From Stenogyne calaminthoides (Eukaryota; Streptophyta; Magnoliopsida; Lamiales; Lamiaceae): a DNA stretch of 64,000 nucleotides. Under the pieces are notes generated by a model. The model did no database searches and had not been told where the DNA came from. It worked only from the letters and a program-made list of their open reading frames with translations. Below, piece after piece: positions 32,509 to 44,723 of this stretch (within the stretch, counting starts at the first letter, position 1; each line of letters starts with the position of its first letter). The position numbers and the translations under genes are program-made. The stretch is taken from the NCBI GenBank assembly GCA_037126765.1, contig JBBCBC010000030.1, positions 10,562,786-10,626,785 of the forward strand, written 5' to 3'.

Positions 32509-33493
32509 TGTCGCGAGTCGTTTTAGTTAATGAATATTATGTGGCTAATTTGGTAACAACTCGCAAACAAAACATATACGTGTAAAATAAACGGTAAATA
32601 AGATGAATTTATTGACCCACTAAATAGAAAATGACTACTCTGGGGGCATACCAAGCCAGGATATTGTATTATGAGCTTTACACGTACAGTTCTTGATACA
32701 TCTTGTGAAGATGAATCGATGTAGATAAAGATAATTTGTAGGAATAGCAGATGAGTGCTAGGGTTTTTGTTTATGTGGATGATCACTCGAATTTTTTAGT
32801 TCCTCACCTCTCAAGGGATTTTTGTGGGCTATTTTTCTGAACCCTTCTCTTCTTCTTTTTTCTTTCTTTTATAGCACTCCGGCAAGCATGAGCTGGGTTG
32901 GTGTATAAAGATGAAATTTGGAGACTTCGGGTCATGCAAGCACGTAATGCTGCCACGTTTCTGACTTCGTCTTCTAGATTGATCTTTGTGCTAACCTTTG
33001 TTTGTAGGATGCTCTTTTGATCGTCCAAATTAATCTTTTACTCGGTTAGATGCTTTGTTCGCCCCTTTAACTATGTCAGTTTTATGCTGGAATATTGTCC
33101 TCCTTGAGCACACTGAGCCATCAGGATGTTTGGGTCTTCGAGATATCTGAGTGTCGGGCACTCTGACCCTTCGGGATACCTGAGGTCTTCGAACATACTG
33201 ACCTTCAGGATATCTGAGGTTTTTAAACATACTGACCTTCAGGATATCTGAGGTGCGAACATACTGACCCTCAGGATATCTGAGGAGCGAACATACTGAC
33301 CCTCAGGATATCTGAGGAGCGAACATACTAACCTGAGTTGCGAATACGTTTGTTCGGTAGGCTGGTTAAGCAATTTTGGTCGGTTGGCGAACAAAAAGTA
33401 ACTTATCCATCAGGCATGATTATAATATTCGAATATTACACGTGTCGCTCTTTGATGTTCGATTAATCCTGATTTATTATATCGAACACAACA
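32509..33493 (-). repeat. 3' LTR of the Gypsy element
   Basis: 985 bp, collinear with 44724-45710. It contains tandem units of about 30 bp (GAACATACTGACCCTCAGGA + TATCTGAGG) at 33190-33330. The element-sense start is TGTTGTGTTCG at 33493. This copy keeps CAG/CTG in the tandem units, whereas the other LTR shows CTCGTGATATCCGG-like forms. Confidence 0.92.
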
Positions 33494-33510
33494 ATACCCC
33501 CCAGCCGGGT
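33494..33510 (-). other. Polypurine-like tract of the Gypsy element
   Basis: On the minus strand GGCTGGGGGGTAT directly precedes the 3' LTR start, the expected PPT position. Confidence 0.6.
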
Positions 33511-34800
33511 CGCTTTGTTTTCTACATGGGGCCCGGCTGTTAAAGCCTGATTGGGCCATATTTGATATCGCTTCGTATTCCGCGCTGGATCTTCGAATTT
33601 GTATCCGATGTCCATATAAACCATATTTCTCCGCCTTAAACCCTTTTCTTTTTTTTTCTCTTCTTTTAATCGCTCTCCGCGTTAAAGAAAAGTTTCCGGT
33701 GAGGGCCTCTCCGTTCCGGCGAAGAAATTTATTCAGGTAACCGCTGCATTCTTCTTCTATTTTGTAATTATGGCCTCTTGCTCGAACTCCCCTGTTCAAT
33801 CCGACCATCATAGTTCCTCTTCTCCCCCCCTATCAGTAGAATCCCCCGTAGTAATGTAAATACGTCGGAGACAAATGTCTCGAATTCAGGATTTCGTTGG
33901 CAATTTCGGCAACCATTTGCCGTTCTTTCTTCCGATTCCGATGAAGCCCTAACGGAGTCGGATAGGGACTTGGCCCGTAATGATCCGTCGGACGATTCTA
34001 ATTATGATTCTCCGCCCCAAATTCAGATTAGGTCAAGGGTTGTTGATAATGTTAACGTAGATAGAAATGACAATGTTGTGAGGGGGGAAATTTTGGCGGC
34101 TGTAAATTTAATCGAATCGAACATAGGGGTAGATGGTGAGCAAAACTCTGAACTTGATATACCTGTTGGTGTCCCTCATAGTCCAACATATAGCGTGTAT
34201 AATGCTCGTTATAGTTTCGATTTGCCCGAGCAACCTCATAGGATTAGGGTAGAGAACGAGTACCCAACGAGCAAAATAACGAGCATAATTGATGAAGATA
34301 TGCTCGCTCAGCTGCATAGAAATTATGAAAACCCCAAGGATGTCTTTTTCTGGGCACCGGGTCCCGATGAATGGGGCCGATCAACCCCCTGAAGGTTGTG
34401 TCGCAGTGAATTTGGACACCATGGAAGCTGGCCTCCGATTTCCTCTTCATCCGGCAATCACCCGTTTGCTTGTAGAATGGAACATTACCATTACGCAACT
34501 TAAACCGAATGGATGACATATGATCATGAGTTTCTTAACTTTGTTCGGTAAAATGAAACCAAGATATTATCCTTCGGCAGCTGAACTTGCTCGATTGGTG
34601 CACTTGACTCGTCCGAGGGGTGAACACGGATGGTTGTTTATGCAAGCCAATGCTAAGTGCAAAGTTATTGAAGATGTGCCGAACAAAATTAGTGATTGGA
34701 AAGAAAAGTTCTGGTTCGTAGGGGGTGATTGGAAAAGTTCCGCCTCCGGAAGCGAACCAAATGCTCGTTTAGACATCCCCACCGACTTGAAGGTACCAAA

Positions 34801-34863
34801 GTAAGTGATTTTGTATCTTTCTTTCTTCAATTTGAACTGATTTTAACTCACTTTTTATTTCAG
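34801..34863 (+). other. Putative intron 1 of the antisense gene
   Basis: GTAAGTGATTTTG...CTTTTTATTTCAG, 63 bp and T-rich. Homology-like coding text resumes after it. The joined frame is off by one base, so an indel or a different splice choice is possible. Confidence 0.6.
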
Positions 34864-35039
34864 GGATTCTAGCTGCATCGGACAAGGAGACAAACGACGA
34901 CTATTTCAAAGAAAGATGGCAAATTGATTTGGAATCTCGCTTTGGAGCGATCTGTGATAACTCAAATCTTCCGATCGAGAAAGAAAGAAAGGAGGTTTGT
35001 TCGTACCTCCTCATCATCTTGTTGCCGTTAATCCTACTG

Positions 35040-35125
35040 GTAAGGATTGTCTTTTGTTTTTGTATGTCTTGTGCCTTTTTGTTCGCTGTTATCCTTTGGT
35101 TCTCATTGAATCATTTTATTTACAG
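35040..35125 (+). other. Putative intron 2 of the antisense gene
   Basis: GTAAGGATTGTC...TTTTATTTACAG, 86 bp with a T-rich body and a branch-like CATTGAAT region. Good plant splice-site consensus. Confidence 0.6.
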
Positions 35126-35640
35126 CTTTCCCCGCTGTGACCATTGCTGTGAGTACTTCTGAACATACTGAGATGGCTCGGAGAAAAAGGCCACAGGAGC
35201 TTGCTCGGATTCAGTGGCGAGAGGCTCAAATAATGTGTAGAGGGGAGGCGAGCAGGACTAACCGACCCGCATCCGGTCCTGGGGAATCAAGCCGAGCACA
35301 GAAGGGCTCCCGTTCGGCCGAACATGGGGTTGGCGAACAAGCTCCATCACCGAAAAGACCAAGGGTGGAGATCGGCGAACAGGGGCCGAGCGAACAAAAA
35401 TGGACGAGCATATCGAACGAACAAACTCAGATGAGCGCTGATGCCGTCAGGTCGACTCGGACCCCTACTGTCGAGGCGATCGGGCCCGCGCCTCCGGGTC
35501 GGGTCCCATTTCACAGATTGTTGAAATGGAAGTTGGCACATCTTCTCCACCTCCAGCTGGACCCCGATCATGGACTCCGTTAGATCCTGAGCTCCGGTCT
35601 CCTGAAGATAAATCATTCTTGGGATGGGATCCCGCTTCGT

Positions 35641-35725
35641 GTAAGGTGTATATATTTTGCTCGACCAGAGTCGCTTTGGTTTCTGGTCGATATTTTTATA
35701 CTCACTTGCTCGAATATATATGTAG
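35641..35725 (+). other. Putative intron 3 of the antisense gene
   Basis: GTAAGGTGTATATATTTTGC...ATATATATGTAG, 85 bp. Removing it joins GWDPAS to VEQVVAFNAQ, which reads as a continuous domain. Confidence 0.6.
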
Positions 35726-37139
35726 GTTGAGCAGGTTGTCGCCTTTAATGCCCAACCTGAAGAATTACTTTTGCTCGCCGAGTGTTCGCAAGGTTCCAGG
35801 CATTCCGGAGCATGTTCAGAAAGCTTGCCGACTCGCTTCGGGCGTGGACTATCGATCCGGAGGAGTCCACTACGGGTCCCACCCCTTGAAAATATATCGT
35901 CTCAATGGTGCTTCAGGGCCAATCTATGGTCGCTCTTGAGAAAGCTTATGCTCAATCCGCTAACCTCCAAGCCAATTATTTGGCTTTGATTAGGAACTTT
36001 GAAGATAAGGTGATCGAGCTAAACAGGGTTCAGGATGAACTGAGATTGGCTCAGGAGCAATCTGCTTCGGCACAGGCTGGTGCTCATCGGGCTCAGGAGG
36101 ATGCCCGCCGATTTCAAGAAAATGCTCGCCTGGCTCAAGAAGATGCTCGCCTGACTCAAGAAGATGCTCGCCAAACAAGAGAGGCACTGAATCAGTCTCA
36201 GGAGGAGGTGATCAATATACGAAGAGCTCAGGAAGAAATGAACGTTGAGCTTCGTAAACTCCGAGCTGGAGTTGAAACCATGGAAAATGAGAGGGACGCA
36301 CTCGGCCAACAGCTCATCATTGCTGAGGAGACTAATACTCGTTTAGGTCTCGAAAATTCAAAGCTGCACGATGATGAGTATGTCGACTCTATGTCTAACT
36401 TCTCGTATATTTGCGCCTTCGCCGATGCCGTTCGATCTGTTCGCCAGATATTCAACAGCGAACAAATTTCTCCTCTCATATCCAGCTTTCAGCAGTACCT
36501 GATTGATAACCCTCCGGATCACAACCTTCCAATGTCAGATTTAAATGATCATGGTGATTTTTCCGTTCTTCCCGGCGGATCAAAGTTGATGATCCGATTC
36601 TGGATGAGGAAGAGGGCTCAGACATGAATATCGCTGAGGTTGCTGGCCAAAATCTTCAGACTGAGCCTGGGACCGATCAGGTGCAGGCCGAGCAAAGGGG
36701 TCCTCCCCAGGATCGAAAGCGTAATGTACCTTCTCCGCGAGCATTTGGTACTGATCATCTTGAAGGAGTTGTGGTCGGAGGGCCGAGCACAATTTGTTCG
36801 ACATCTCTCTCCCTTCTACCCCCAATTTTGATTTTGCTCCTTGATGTTATTTTTAATTTGTTAAACAGGTTGTGTAATTTTTTGTCTCCTTCACTTTCTG
36901 TTCGAACAATGTCTTTAATACTTGTAGTTTTTGTTGACTTCTTGTCTTTTGTTCGAACATATTTACAACTGAATGGATGGATTACATACTTGGGCTCGCT
37001 TTCTAACCCGCTTTGTTGAGGATGAATGTTGATACTTGTGTTGCTTGATGTTTGCTTTGTTGCTTTATGCTCGCTTTTATTGCTTTCCGCCATTTGCCCA
37101 TTTTCTTCTTGAATGAATTCAACATTGGGTTTACTTTAT

Positions 37140-37340
37140 GCCCGCCCCCCGACTTCTTTTCGGTTTTGATTGTCTTATTGACGCTGCAATCGGTTGATCG
37201 TCTTATTTAGGTGCGACGGATGGGTTACTTTATGAACCCCCCTTTCTTGGTCGCAATCGCCTTATTTAGGTCGCGATCACTTCGTCTTAGGGCCGTCTTA
37301 TTTAGTCTGCGACCCGACTCATCACCCGCCAGGCTACGGT
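37140..37340. repeat. Degenerate tandem repeats in the Gypsy spacer
   Basis: Units containing CTTATTTAGGT(C)GCGA recur at 37202, 37262 and 37298, with related TCGTCTTAT strings between. Tandem repeats between integrase and the 3' end are common in Tat elements. The remaining spacer 37341-38927 shows recurring ATGCTCGC strings but no supported gene. Confidence 0.65.
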
Positions 37341-38927
37341 ATCTGTAAGTACTAGTCGTCTTATCGATCGTACCCATTACTCGCTTTTCTTTGCGGGAAT
37401 CGAGTACTGAACTCGCTCGTCAAAAACATAGACCTGGGCTTGTTTCGGTCTTTGTTCGGTCGTCCCCATTAGGTGCGACCTCAAAATAAACTTAACTAGA
37501 AAATCTTAGCGAACAAAAGTACATATATCTTTCTTTTTTTTTTTTGCAACACTTTGTATTCTATTACATCCTTCATATCGAAGAAAGACTATCTATTACA
37601 CAACTATTGTTATCGGACTAGGGTTTTGAATTTAAACCTTGTCTTGAGTAGACCTAACCGCCTCACCTTGTCCATGAATTGATGTTGACAAGGATGTGGC
37701 ACATCATCCTCGCTCTACCCTTTCTTTCTTTTAACATAACATGCTCAGCAAAGAAGAAAGATAAACTTTTATCCCTCCCGACAAGCCGTGATTATCTGTG
37801 ATTATCTTGGGCACTATTCACACATCGCATGTGGCATTTGGCTCGCATTCACCTTTCCGCCTAAAACGTAGGTGCGAGCAAAACTTTCGACCCAAGACCA
37901 TTCTATCCCCCCGTTAGATGCTGGCGTCGCTCGTCCGCATCTTGTTTTGAGCGGACACTACTGACATCCCTCCCGCCGGAGGAGATTTTGGGGATCGTGG
38001 GGGACTAATGACTTACTTCTTTAAGCAGCGGTGGAGTAACGCTGGAGTGGCAACCATGACTCTGCCGAAGCATCTTGAGTCCGCGAACGAGCTTCAACTT
38101 TGTGCTCGCAAAGTCATCACGGGTAAAAAGACTAAATGTCGGGCGGATCTTTCGATTCAAATTAATGATTGCCGAATCGAGAGTCGAGTTCTTCTACGTC
38201 CCCTGGGCATACTAAACCGACTTCCTTCCGAGAATCGCAATATTTTTCCTTTTTTCTTCTTCATATGTTTTTCCCTCTTTTTTTTCATTTCATCAAGTAT
38301 GCCCCCTATTTATAGAACTATCCCAAGTTAGTCTTTGGCATAGCTAAATGGTGCTAGCTCTCTTACTTTTGCTCCCCCTTTTTGACATCCTGCTCGGCTT
38401 TTTGATGCTCTTGCTCAAGATCGACTCATCCTGCATGGTCGCCACCACTTGTCAACTCGTTCCGACACGTATCTTCTCACGACAACCCGCTTTTGACACG
38501 ATCTTCTCGCCTAACGATAGTCTTTCCCAAAGATCTTTCTTGAAGATATGCATCGAAAATAATGTACTCTTTCTTTTATGGTCGCCCTACTTTCGTTTGA
38601 ACCGAATGGTTGATTATGTTTCGCCCCTTTGTATTCGCTTTTTCAAATTATATAGGACATTATGTTCGCCCAACAATATGCTCGCTTTAGTTTGTTTTTA
38701 ACTTTGTTCTACCGACACTATGCTCGCCTTTTATTGATAGTATTTTTTTCAAATTTGACGATTCCACGGTAGTAGACAATGGGATTCCATTCAGTCCTCC
38801 AAGTCATATGCCCCGCTTAGCAAACGCTTACGACCACGAAAAGGACCTTCCCATGCTCGACCGAACACACCACTTGGTACCCCCATTGATCGCCTTTTAA
38901 AACCAAATACATTGAACTCGCAAGGCG

Positions 38928-39840
38928 TTAGGACTTTGAATTGTAAAACTTCTCGATCTCTTTTTTGTACATAGCATTCTTGAAATCAACCTCCGTCCTT
39001 CTTTCCTCCAACAGTCTCAGATTCGTGGCGAAGCTACCGTCATTAATATGCTCTCCGAAAGTCATTGTTCGATGACTTGGAATCTTGATTTCTGCGGGTA
39101 TAACAGCTTCCGCACCAAATGCTAAGGCAAAAGGGGTCTCCGCAGTTGATGTTCTGAAAGTTGTTCGATAAGCCCATAATATTTCAGGCAACTCTTCAAA
39201 ATCCTCCCCTTGAATTATCAAGTCTAAATTTCGTGGTATGCTTGATAATTTTATTTACTGCTTCAACTTGACCGCTTTGATCGGGATAATATGGAGTTGA
39301 GTAGTGCTTTTTTATGCCCCAGCGAGCACAATTTTGTCTGAATTCACTTCCATCGAACTGCTTGCCGTTATCAGTTACCAATGATTGGGGAAGCCCAAAT
39401 CGGCAGATGATACTTTTCCAAACAAAGTTCCACATTCTTTGCTCGGTAATTTTAACAATAGCCTCGGCTTCTGCCCATTTAGTATAATAATCAACGGCCA
39501 CCACAACATATCTAACTCCCGATGTGCCAGTAGGAAATGGGCCGATCAAATCGATCCCCCATTTGGCAAAAGGCCACGGGCTATAAACTGATACCAATTC
39601 TTCAGGTGGGCTATGAATGAGCGGAGCATGTACCTGGCACTGATGACACGCGCGAGCATATGCGAGTGAATCCTTTTTAAGGGTTGGCCAATAATAACCT
39701 TGCCTGATTATTTTATGTGCCAGGACGAGCCCACCTGTATGATTTCCGCATACTCCGTCATGGATTTGTTGCAGAAGTACATGTCCTTCTTCAGGAGTAA
39801 TACACTTCAGAAGTGGAAGTGAGAAGCTTCTTTTGTACAA
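38928..39840 (-). pseudogene. pol: Gypsy integrase
   Basis: The minus frame 39840-39196 has the zinc-binding HHCC region (IHDGVCGNHTGG...H...CHQCQ), then WGIDLIGPFP (first Asp), DYYTKWAEAEAI, VTDNGKQF (second Asp) and GQVEAVNKIIK (catalytic Glu). This gives a near-complete DDE core. A shift near 39210 leads to the C-terminal part (39221-38928: ELPEILWAYRTTF, ETPFALAFGAEAVIPAEI). The enzyme inserts element DNA. The catalytic residues are all present, and the single frame change is the main defect. Confidence 0.92.
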
Positions 39841-39966
39841 ATGCTCGCCTATAATAGAATATCGAGCGATTATAACCTGAGGCGAGTAGCTTGTGCCCTA
39901 TTTTCGGGAGAAGTCCCTTTTGTAAGTAACTCATTTTTGAGTCATCCAAGTTTCTTGTTAAGCTTG

Positions 39967-40840
39967 TTATTTGGGGCGATCATAATTGAACCGATGGTAT
40001 CTGATAAAGCCGACCACCACAATGTTCTGTGTTTCGTCACTCCTTCGCTTCGTTGCCGCGCGTAAAAGCGTCGTGAAAGAATTACCCAATCGTGGTAATT
40101 GTTCGATAAAAACTTGTTCAAAATGCTCGAGCAATTCTTTTGCTAGCTGTTGATATTGTGCCATCTGTTCGCCTCTAAGCCAGACTACCATTATTTGATA
40201 AACAATTATCCGAATCGCTATAGATCATCGACCTCTTGATTCCCATTGTCATTGCCATCTGTAGTCCAAATGATCAAAGCTTCATATCCAAATTTCATTA
40301 TTTGTAGCGGGAAATCAAATCGGATGGTCATTGAAATGTTTGTCCGGTTGGGCGATGAGAACTACGCTGCTCCGGCTCTTGAACTTGTTGATGAACCATC
40401 AACGCATATGTGCCATGGTTGATCGACAGCTTTTTTCAGAATTTGTGGATATGTCAATTCAACCATGAAATCGCCATAGCTTGGCCCTTCATTCTTTGTT
40501 CGTGGAGCTTAACGTAATGCCGAATCGTGTCCCTAACTCCACCGCCCATTTGAGCAACCCGCCCAAGTATCACGGTCGGTGGAGGACTTGGCGCAATGGA
40601 AATGCGGTCAATACCTCAACCGAGTGGTCGAAAAAAAATATGGTCGCAATTTTTCGCACACTCATTACGAGCGTATCTGCTAATTTTTCCAAAGGAGGAT
40701 ACCGAGTTTCGCCTTTTAAAGACTTGGCTAACATATAGTAAACGGGCAAAGTGTGTGGTCCTTCGCCTGCGACGAAAGCACAACACCGACAGCATGTTCA
40801 AACGCAAAGAAGATACGATAGAGTTGTTCGCTCGATAGGC
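39967..40840 (-). pseudogene. pol: Gypsy RNase H and connector, badly broken
   Basis: The piece next to integrase reads YQQLAKELLEHFEQVFIEQLPR (minus 40191-39967), the usual connector between RNase H and integrase in Tat elements. From 40200 to 40840 no frame stays open long enough to show RNase H motifs. The assignment there rests on position. The stretch is poor in CAG/CTG. Confidence 0.6.
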
Positions 40841-41800
40841 TTAGACAAAGGTCTCGAAAGTATCTGCAAGGTACTGCTTCAATGATTCAAATACATTTTG
40901 GCAATGCTCGGTCCACTGAAATTTCCCCTTCTTTAATGCATCGAAGAAAGGTTTACATTTGTCCCCAGTTCGTGATATAAACCGGTTCACAGAGGCTAAT
41001 CGTCCGGTTAACTTTTGGACCTCTTTCAAATTTCTGGGGGCTTGCATATCGAGCATAGCTTGAATCTTTGATGAGGTTCGCTTCAATCCCCGTTGACCAA
41101 CCATATGTCCGAGGAATTTCCCTGAGTGAACCCCGAAGCTACATTTCTTGGGATTTAACTTCATATTGTATTTCCTGAGTATATCGAACGTTTGTGTGAG
41201 GTGGATGATGTGGTCTTCCTTATGTTCGCTCTTTACCACAATATCATCAATATATACTTCAATTGTCCGGCCGATGTATTCGTCGAACATTTTGTTCACC
41301 AAACGTTGATATGTTGCTCCGCATTTCTTTAGTCCGAAAAGGCATCGTTGCCCGCCAAGACATATTCTTTTTCACGCCGCAGAATGCCAGATCCTTTTTG
41401 ATCGTCCGGATGCATGGGTATTTGGTGATAACAAAGAATCGTCCATGAAAGTCATGAGTTCATGGCCCGCTGTATTATCGACCAAATAATCAATATGCGG
41501 CATCGAAAAACTATCTTTTGGACATGCCTTATTCAAATCAGTGAAATCAATACACAGTCTCCAAGATCCATTGGATTTGCGAACGAGCACAGGGTTCGCA
41601 AGCCATCTTGGGCATTTTACCTCTCGAATCAGTTTGTTGTCAAGCAGCTTTTTGATTTCATTATTCATTGCCGCATATTTTTCTGGACTAAACTTTCTGC
41701 GTTTTTGGACAACTGGAGCTTGTATTGGATCAAGGTTGAGGAGTGGCGTGCATTCTTTGGATCTATTCCAACCATGTCCCGTGTGACCATGCGAACACAT
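40841..41800 (-). pseudogene. pol: Gypsy reverse transcriptase
   Basis: Minus 41800-41372 gives VVQKRRKFSPEKYAAMNNEI, IREVKCPRWLANPVLVRKSN, WRLCIDFTDLNKACPKDSF, LVDNTAGHELMTFMD (motif A region). Minus 41302-40841 gives MFDEYIGRTIEVYIDDIVVK (motif C, YIDD) and NPKKCSFGVHSGKFLGHMV, then LTGRLASVNRFISRTGDK and KPFFDALKKG at the start of RNase H. The section between (41303-41371), including motif B, is frame-broken. It copies element RNA into DNA. Confidence 0.92.
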
Positions 41801-42456
41801 CTAAGTTTGCTTGAAGGTAAGCAATCATTTCGCTCAATTGTTCGTAATTCTCGAGCCAACAAACACTTCTAACTCTGGGTCCGTTTCTCGGTCGACATCG
41901 ATTGCTCCAGCTTGTTCAACAGGTTGCTCGCTTTTTTTTTTGCACCGAGGATCTTGGATGGATCCCCGGTGGTCGTCATCAACCTCCATGGGTTCAAAAC
42001 CTATGCGAGGCTCTAGGTCCGTTTGCTCGTTCGACAGATCGATATTCATTTGATCTAGGAAATCTGGGGAATTAGTTGCTACCCCCGACTGTGGTTCGCA
42101 GATTCTCGGCTCGCTGCGAAGCTATGCCCGTCGAACTTATGTTCGCTTGAAAATGTTTAGGCGGGTTTTTGCTCACGGCTTGGCTCACTAATCTCCCCCG
42201 CTTGTTCCATCATGTTGACAATATTTTGTTTTTTCGGTACACATGATAGCAAACAATCTCGAGCTTTTTTCGATCCCTTTACACTTCCCTGCTCCATCTT
42301 GTGGTCGGAAATTTAACACAATAGTAATACGTAGAACAGGCCGCTTTGAATTCCTGAATAAACGGGCGACCTAGAAACCCGTTATAAGTAGACGGAACAT
42401 CAACGATTACAAAATCTAACATTCTAGTTCGTCAATGTCCGAATTCAAAGTTGATT

Positions 42457-42852
42457 CTAACTCGACTCTAACCTAATCATACCATAGGGCTCGGGTTCTG
42501 ATTCCCCAAAACCCATTATAGTATGATCACATGGTTCAATATAACTGCTCAAATCCCCAACTTGTTTTTCCATCTGGTGAAGGGTATTGACGAACAAAAT
42601 GTTCGCATAAGCTCCAGTATCAACTAAGAGGCGATGTACCTTCAACCCAAGGAGACGAGCACTGATGGTTAAGGAGTCATTGTGGGGAGTTATAATTTCG
42701 TCGAGATCATCCTCTGAAAACATGATTTGGTGTGTAGGTGGGGAGCTAGGTGATGTGCTCGCCACCTTCACCTGATGGACGTCTTGCATGGCACGCATCT
42801 CCATCTTTTTACGCTCATAGATAACGCTTGGTGTTCGGTAACATCCACCCAC
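42457..42852 (-). pseudogene. pol: Gypsy aspartic protease region
   Basis: The minus frame reads TPHNDSLTISARLLGLKVHR, LLVDTGAYANILF (active-site DTG) and MGFGESEPEPYG. VxRxLVDTGAxxNIL is typical for Tat proteases, which act as a dimer to cut Gag-Pol. It ends near 42470. The linker to RT (41870-42450) is fragmented. Confidence 0.85.
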
Positions 42853-43415
42853 GGACCATATTCGGGACGTATCATGTGGATTTCTTGGCTTTCTCGACTT
42901 CTTCCCACAGTAGGAGGCCCTCTTTTGGACATTTCAGATCTCTTACGTGATTCTTCGGATCGCTGTCAGATGTTTGCTCGGCCTTTCGCTTTCCCCTTCG
43001 ATCTTCTGTTTTTTCTGTTCATGAATCTCTGTTCGCCGGCTTTTTTAAGAACTGGGAAAGACGATTTTCTTCATATAACTTCCAAAGTTGGCGGAGTAAA
43101 TCGCGGTAATTTTCTCAGACAGCCCGATGTACTCGTGATAATTACAATTTTTGGAAGCGTTAAGTCGATGCTTATCCATTACAATTCTTCTTGCCCGTCT
43201 AACATGTCCCTATCTTTAATTTGGTTAAAGATAGTTTTTCACTAAACGCCCAAAAGACTTCGTAGGGCGTTTGCTTCTGCTCTTTCTTAAAAAGGTTTGA
43301 AAGAGCCTGGGGGTCTCTACCCCCCTTCATTCGTCACTTTCTTTCCGAAAACTTTCCTAGTGGTAGGTTCCTGTCTCAATTGGATTGTGCGAGCAAATCT
43401 TGCATGGCTATGATT

Positions 43416-44280
43416 TTAGCCGCCGCTCTCTCGAAACTCGAGTATGAGTTCGCCAATCTTGATGCATGACCTTCCACATATCTCAGATTTAAAGTCGCCT
43501 CCGACCACCGCGAGGATCTTGGCATCCTCTTCAACTGGGGCTCCATCATACAAACATTTATCAAATCTTTCTATGTATGCTCGATCAGACTCACCTTTTA
43601 GTTGGGAAAAGTGCGCCAACCTTTGTTTCGGCGCAGGGCGAGCACACATGGATGAAAAGTGGGACAAAAATTGCCGCCCCAATTGTGCGAAAAGATGTGA
43701 TGGACGCCTTGGTAAAGTAGAAAACCATCTATGTGCCCGATCACCCAAAGTCATGGGAATGATCGGATCAAGCGTTGCCCCTGTAGCCCCCATCGCGATC
43801 ATAAAAGTCCTAATATTTGCCGAGATGGACATGAGGATCAGACTCAGCATCAAAAAATGGGAATTGGCGGTCGGGTCTTTGCCACTTTCTCTTGTACTCC
43901 GGCCGCCATGATCGCCGGCGACAATGGCGAGCAGGGTATGGTGCTCGCTCGAGGGTGGCTCTTAGTCGCGGCCAGATCGGCCTGTAATCCCTCGATGGCT
44001 TTTTGCATTTCCGCAAATTTTGTGGGATTGATAGACTTAGATTGGGGTTTGTTTCCCCATCATGAGGATCCCGTGGATCATGCTCGTGATGGGCGCCCCT
44101 CTCCAAGTTTGTGCTTGACTACCCAATAGGTGGTGGATAGACAATTTTGTTCCCGCCGATTTTTGTTCGGCACGCGGATGCTTATGAAGATCTGAATGTG
44201 CGGGCATCTTTATTGGATGTTCCTTTCCGGGATCCTGTAGCATATTATTGCCGATTCGGTCTTTGGCGGAGAGCCTCAAA
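43416..44280 (-). pseudogene. gag: Gypsy gag
   Basis: The core (minus 43853-43416) reads LGDRAHRWFSTLPRRPSHLF, AQLGRQFLSHFSS, LAHFSQLKGESDRAYIERFD, the Retrotrans_gag (PF03732) signature, followed by a GDFKSEICGRS-like region. The upstream part (44106-43810) continues in another frame with an acidic linker. Capsid protein of the element. Broken by at least two shifts. The zinc-knuckle region between this and protease (42853-43415) is not readable. Confidence 0.82.
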
Positions 44281-44709
44281 CGTCCAAACGCTGATGGTCT
44301 AGACCCTTGAGGCTGTTCGTCATCCGAGGTATCATCGGCTTTCTTACTGGCCCGCTTTGCAGTTTTCTTTTTAACTTGCTCACTGTCGGGTGTATGCGAG
44401 CGTTGCTCTTAATGCTCTTGAGCTCCTAACTTTGCCAATTCTTTTTCGGCCCTCTCTTTCTGTGCTCGCAACAAGAAAGTGATGGCTTTTTGTAAAGGGT
44501 CACGGATCATCGGCTATATCCTCAAGATTGATAGTCTCCACGGCCCGATCTTTATGAGGTCGACGGCCTCTTTATATCATATGGCTCGGGCTTTGTTCCG
44601 ACCTCCTCCGCTTGTGTGTTCCTAGATTGAGGCATTTTATTTCTTTTTTCTGCCTCGGCTAACTAAGGGTTTGTGTATGGGTTGGTTTTTTTTGGTGAAG
44701 ACTTCCTTC

Positions 44710-44721
44710 TTCTAAATACCA
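44710..44721 (-). other. Primer binding site candidate of the Gypsy element
   Basis: On the minus strand TGGTATTTAGAAG starts two bases after the 5' LTR end. The first six bases match the iMet PBS TGGTATCAGAGC. The rest could be a CAG-altered or diverged PBS. The leader up to gag (44281-44709) is not supported as coding. Confidence 0.45.
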
Positions 44722-44723
44722 AT

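Larger units (their letters stand above)
33770..36830 (+). pseudogene. Antisense ORF of the Gypsy element (PF04195-like domain, coiled coil)
   Basis: An ATG at 33770 (MASCSNSPVQSDHHSS...) starts a gene running against the element. After an acidic, Asn-rich stretch (33970-34392) comes AGLRFPLHPAITRLLVEWNI and ITQLKPNG, which matches the 'putative gypsy type transposon' domain, then FGKMKPRYYPSAAE and KFWFVGGDWKSS. Three gaps have canonical plant introns (34801-34863, 35040-35125, 35641-35725, all GTAAG...AG). The following exons encode a Ser/Pro/Glu-rich linker (35126-35640), VEQVVAFNAQPEELLLLAEC, and a long Ala/Gln/Glu coiled coil (35905-36600). Damage: a TGG-to-TGA stop after PNG (34514) and shifts near 34390, 34864 and 36570. 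Such antisense genes are known in Tat elements, but their role is not established. Confidence 0.75.

Noticed and set aside
33970..34804. A possible host gene upstream of a Gypsy pol
   Set aside because: It lies inside the LTR pair and carries the domain known from Tat antisense ORFs, so it belongs to the element.
38008..38331. A 107-codon plus-strand ORF with a hydrophobic tail
   Set aside because: The tail is a T-rich stretch of element spacer. There is no domain and no link to the antisense gene.
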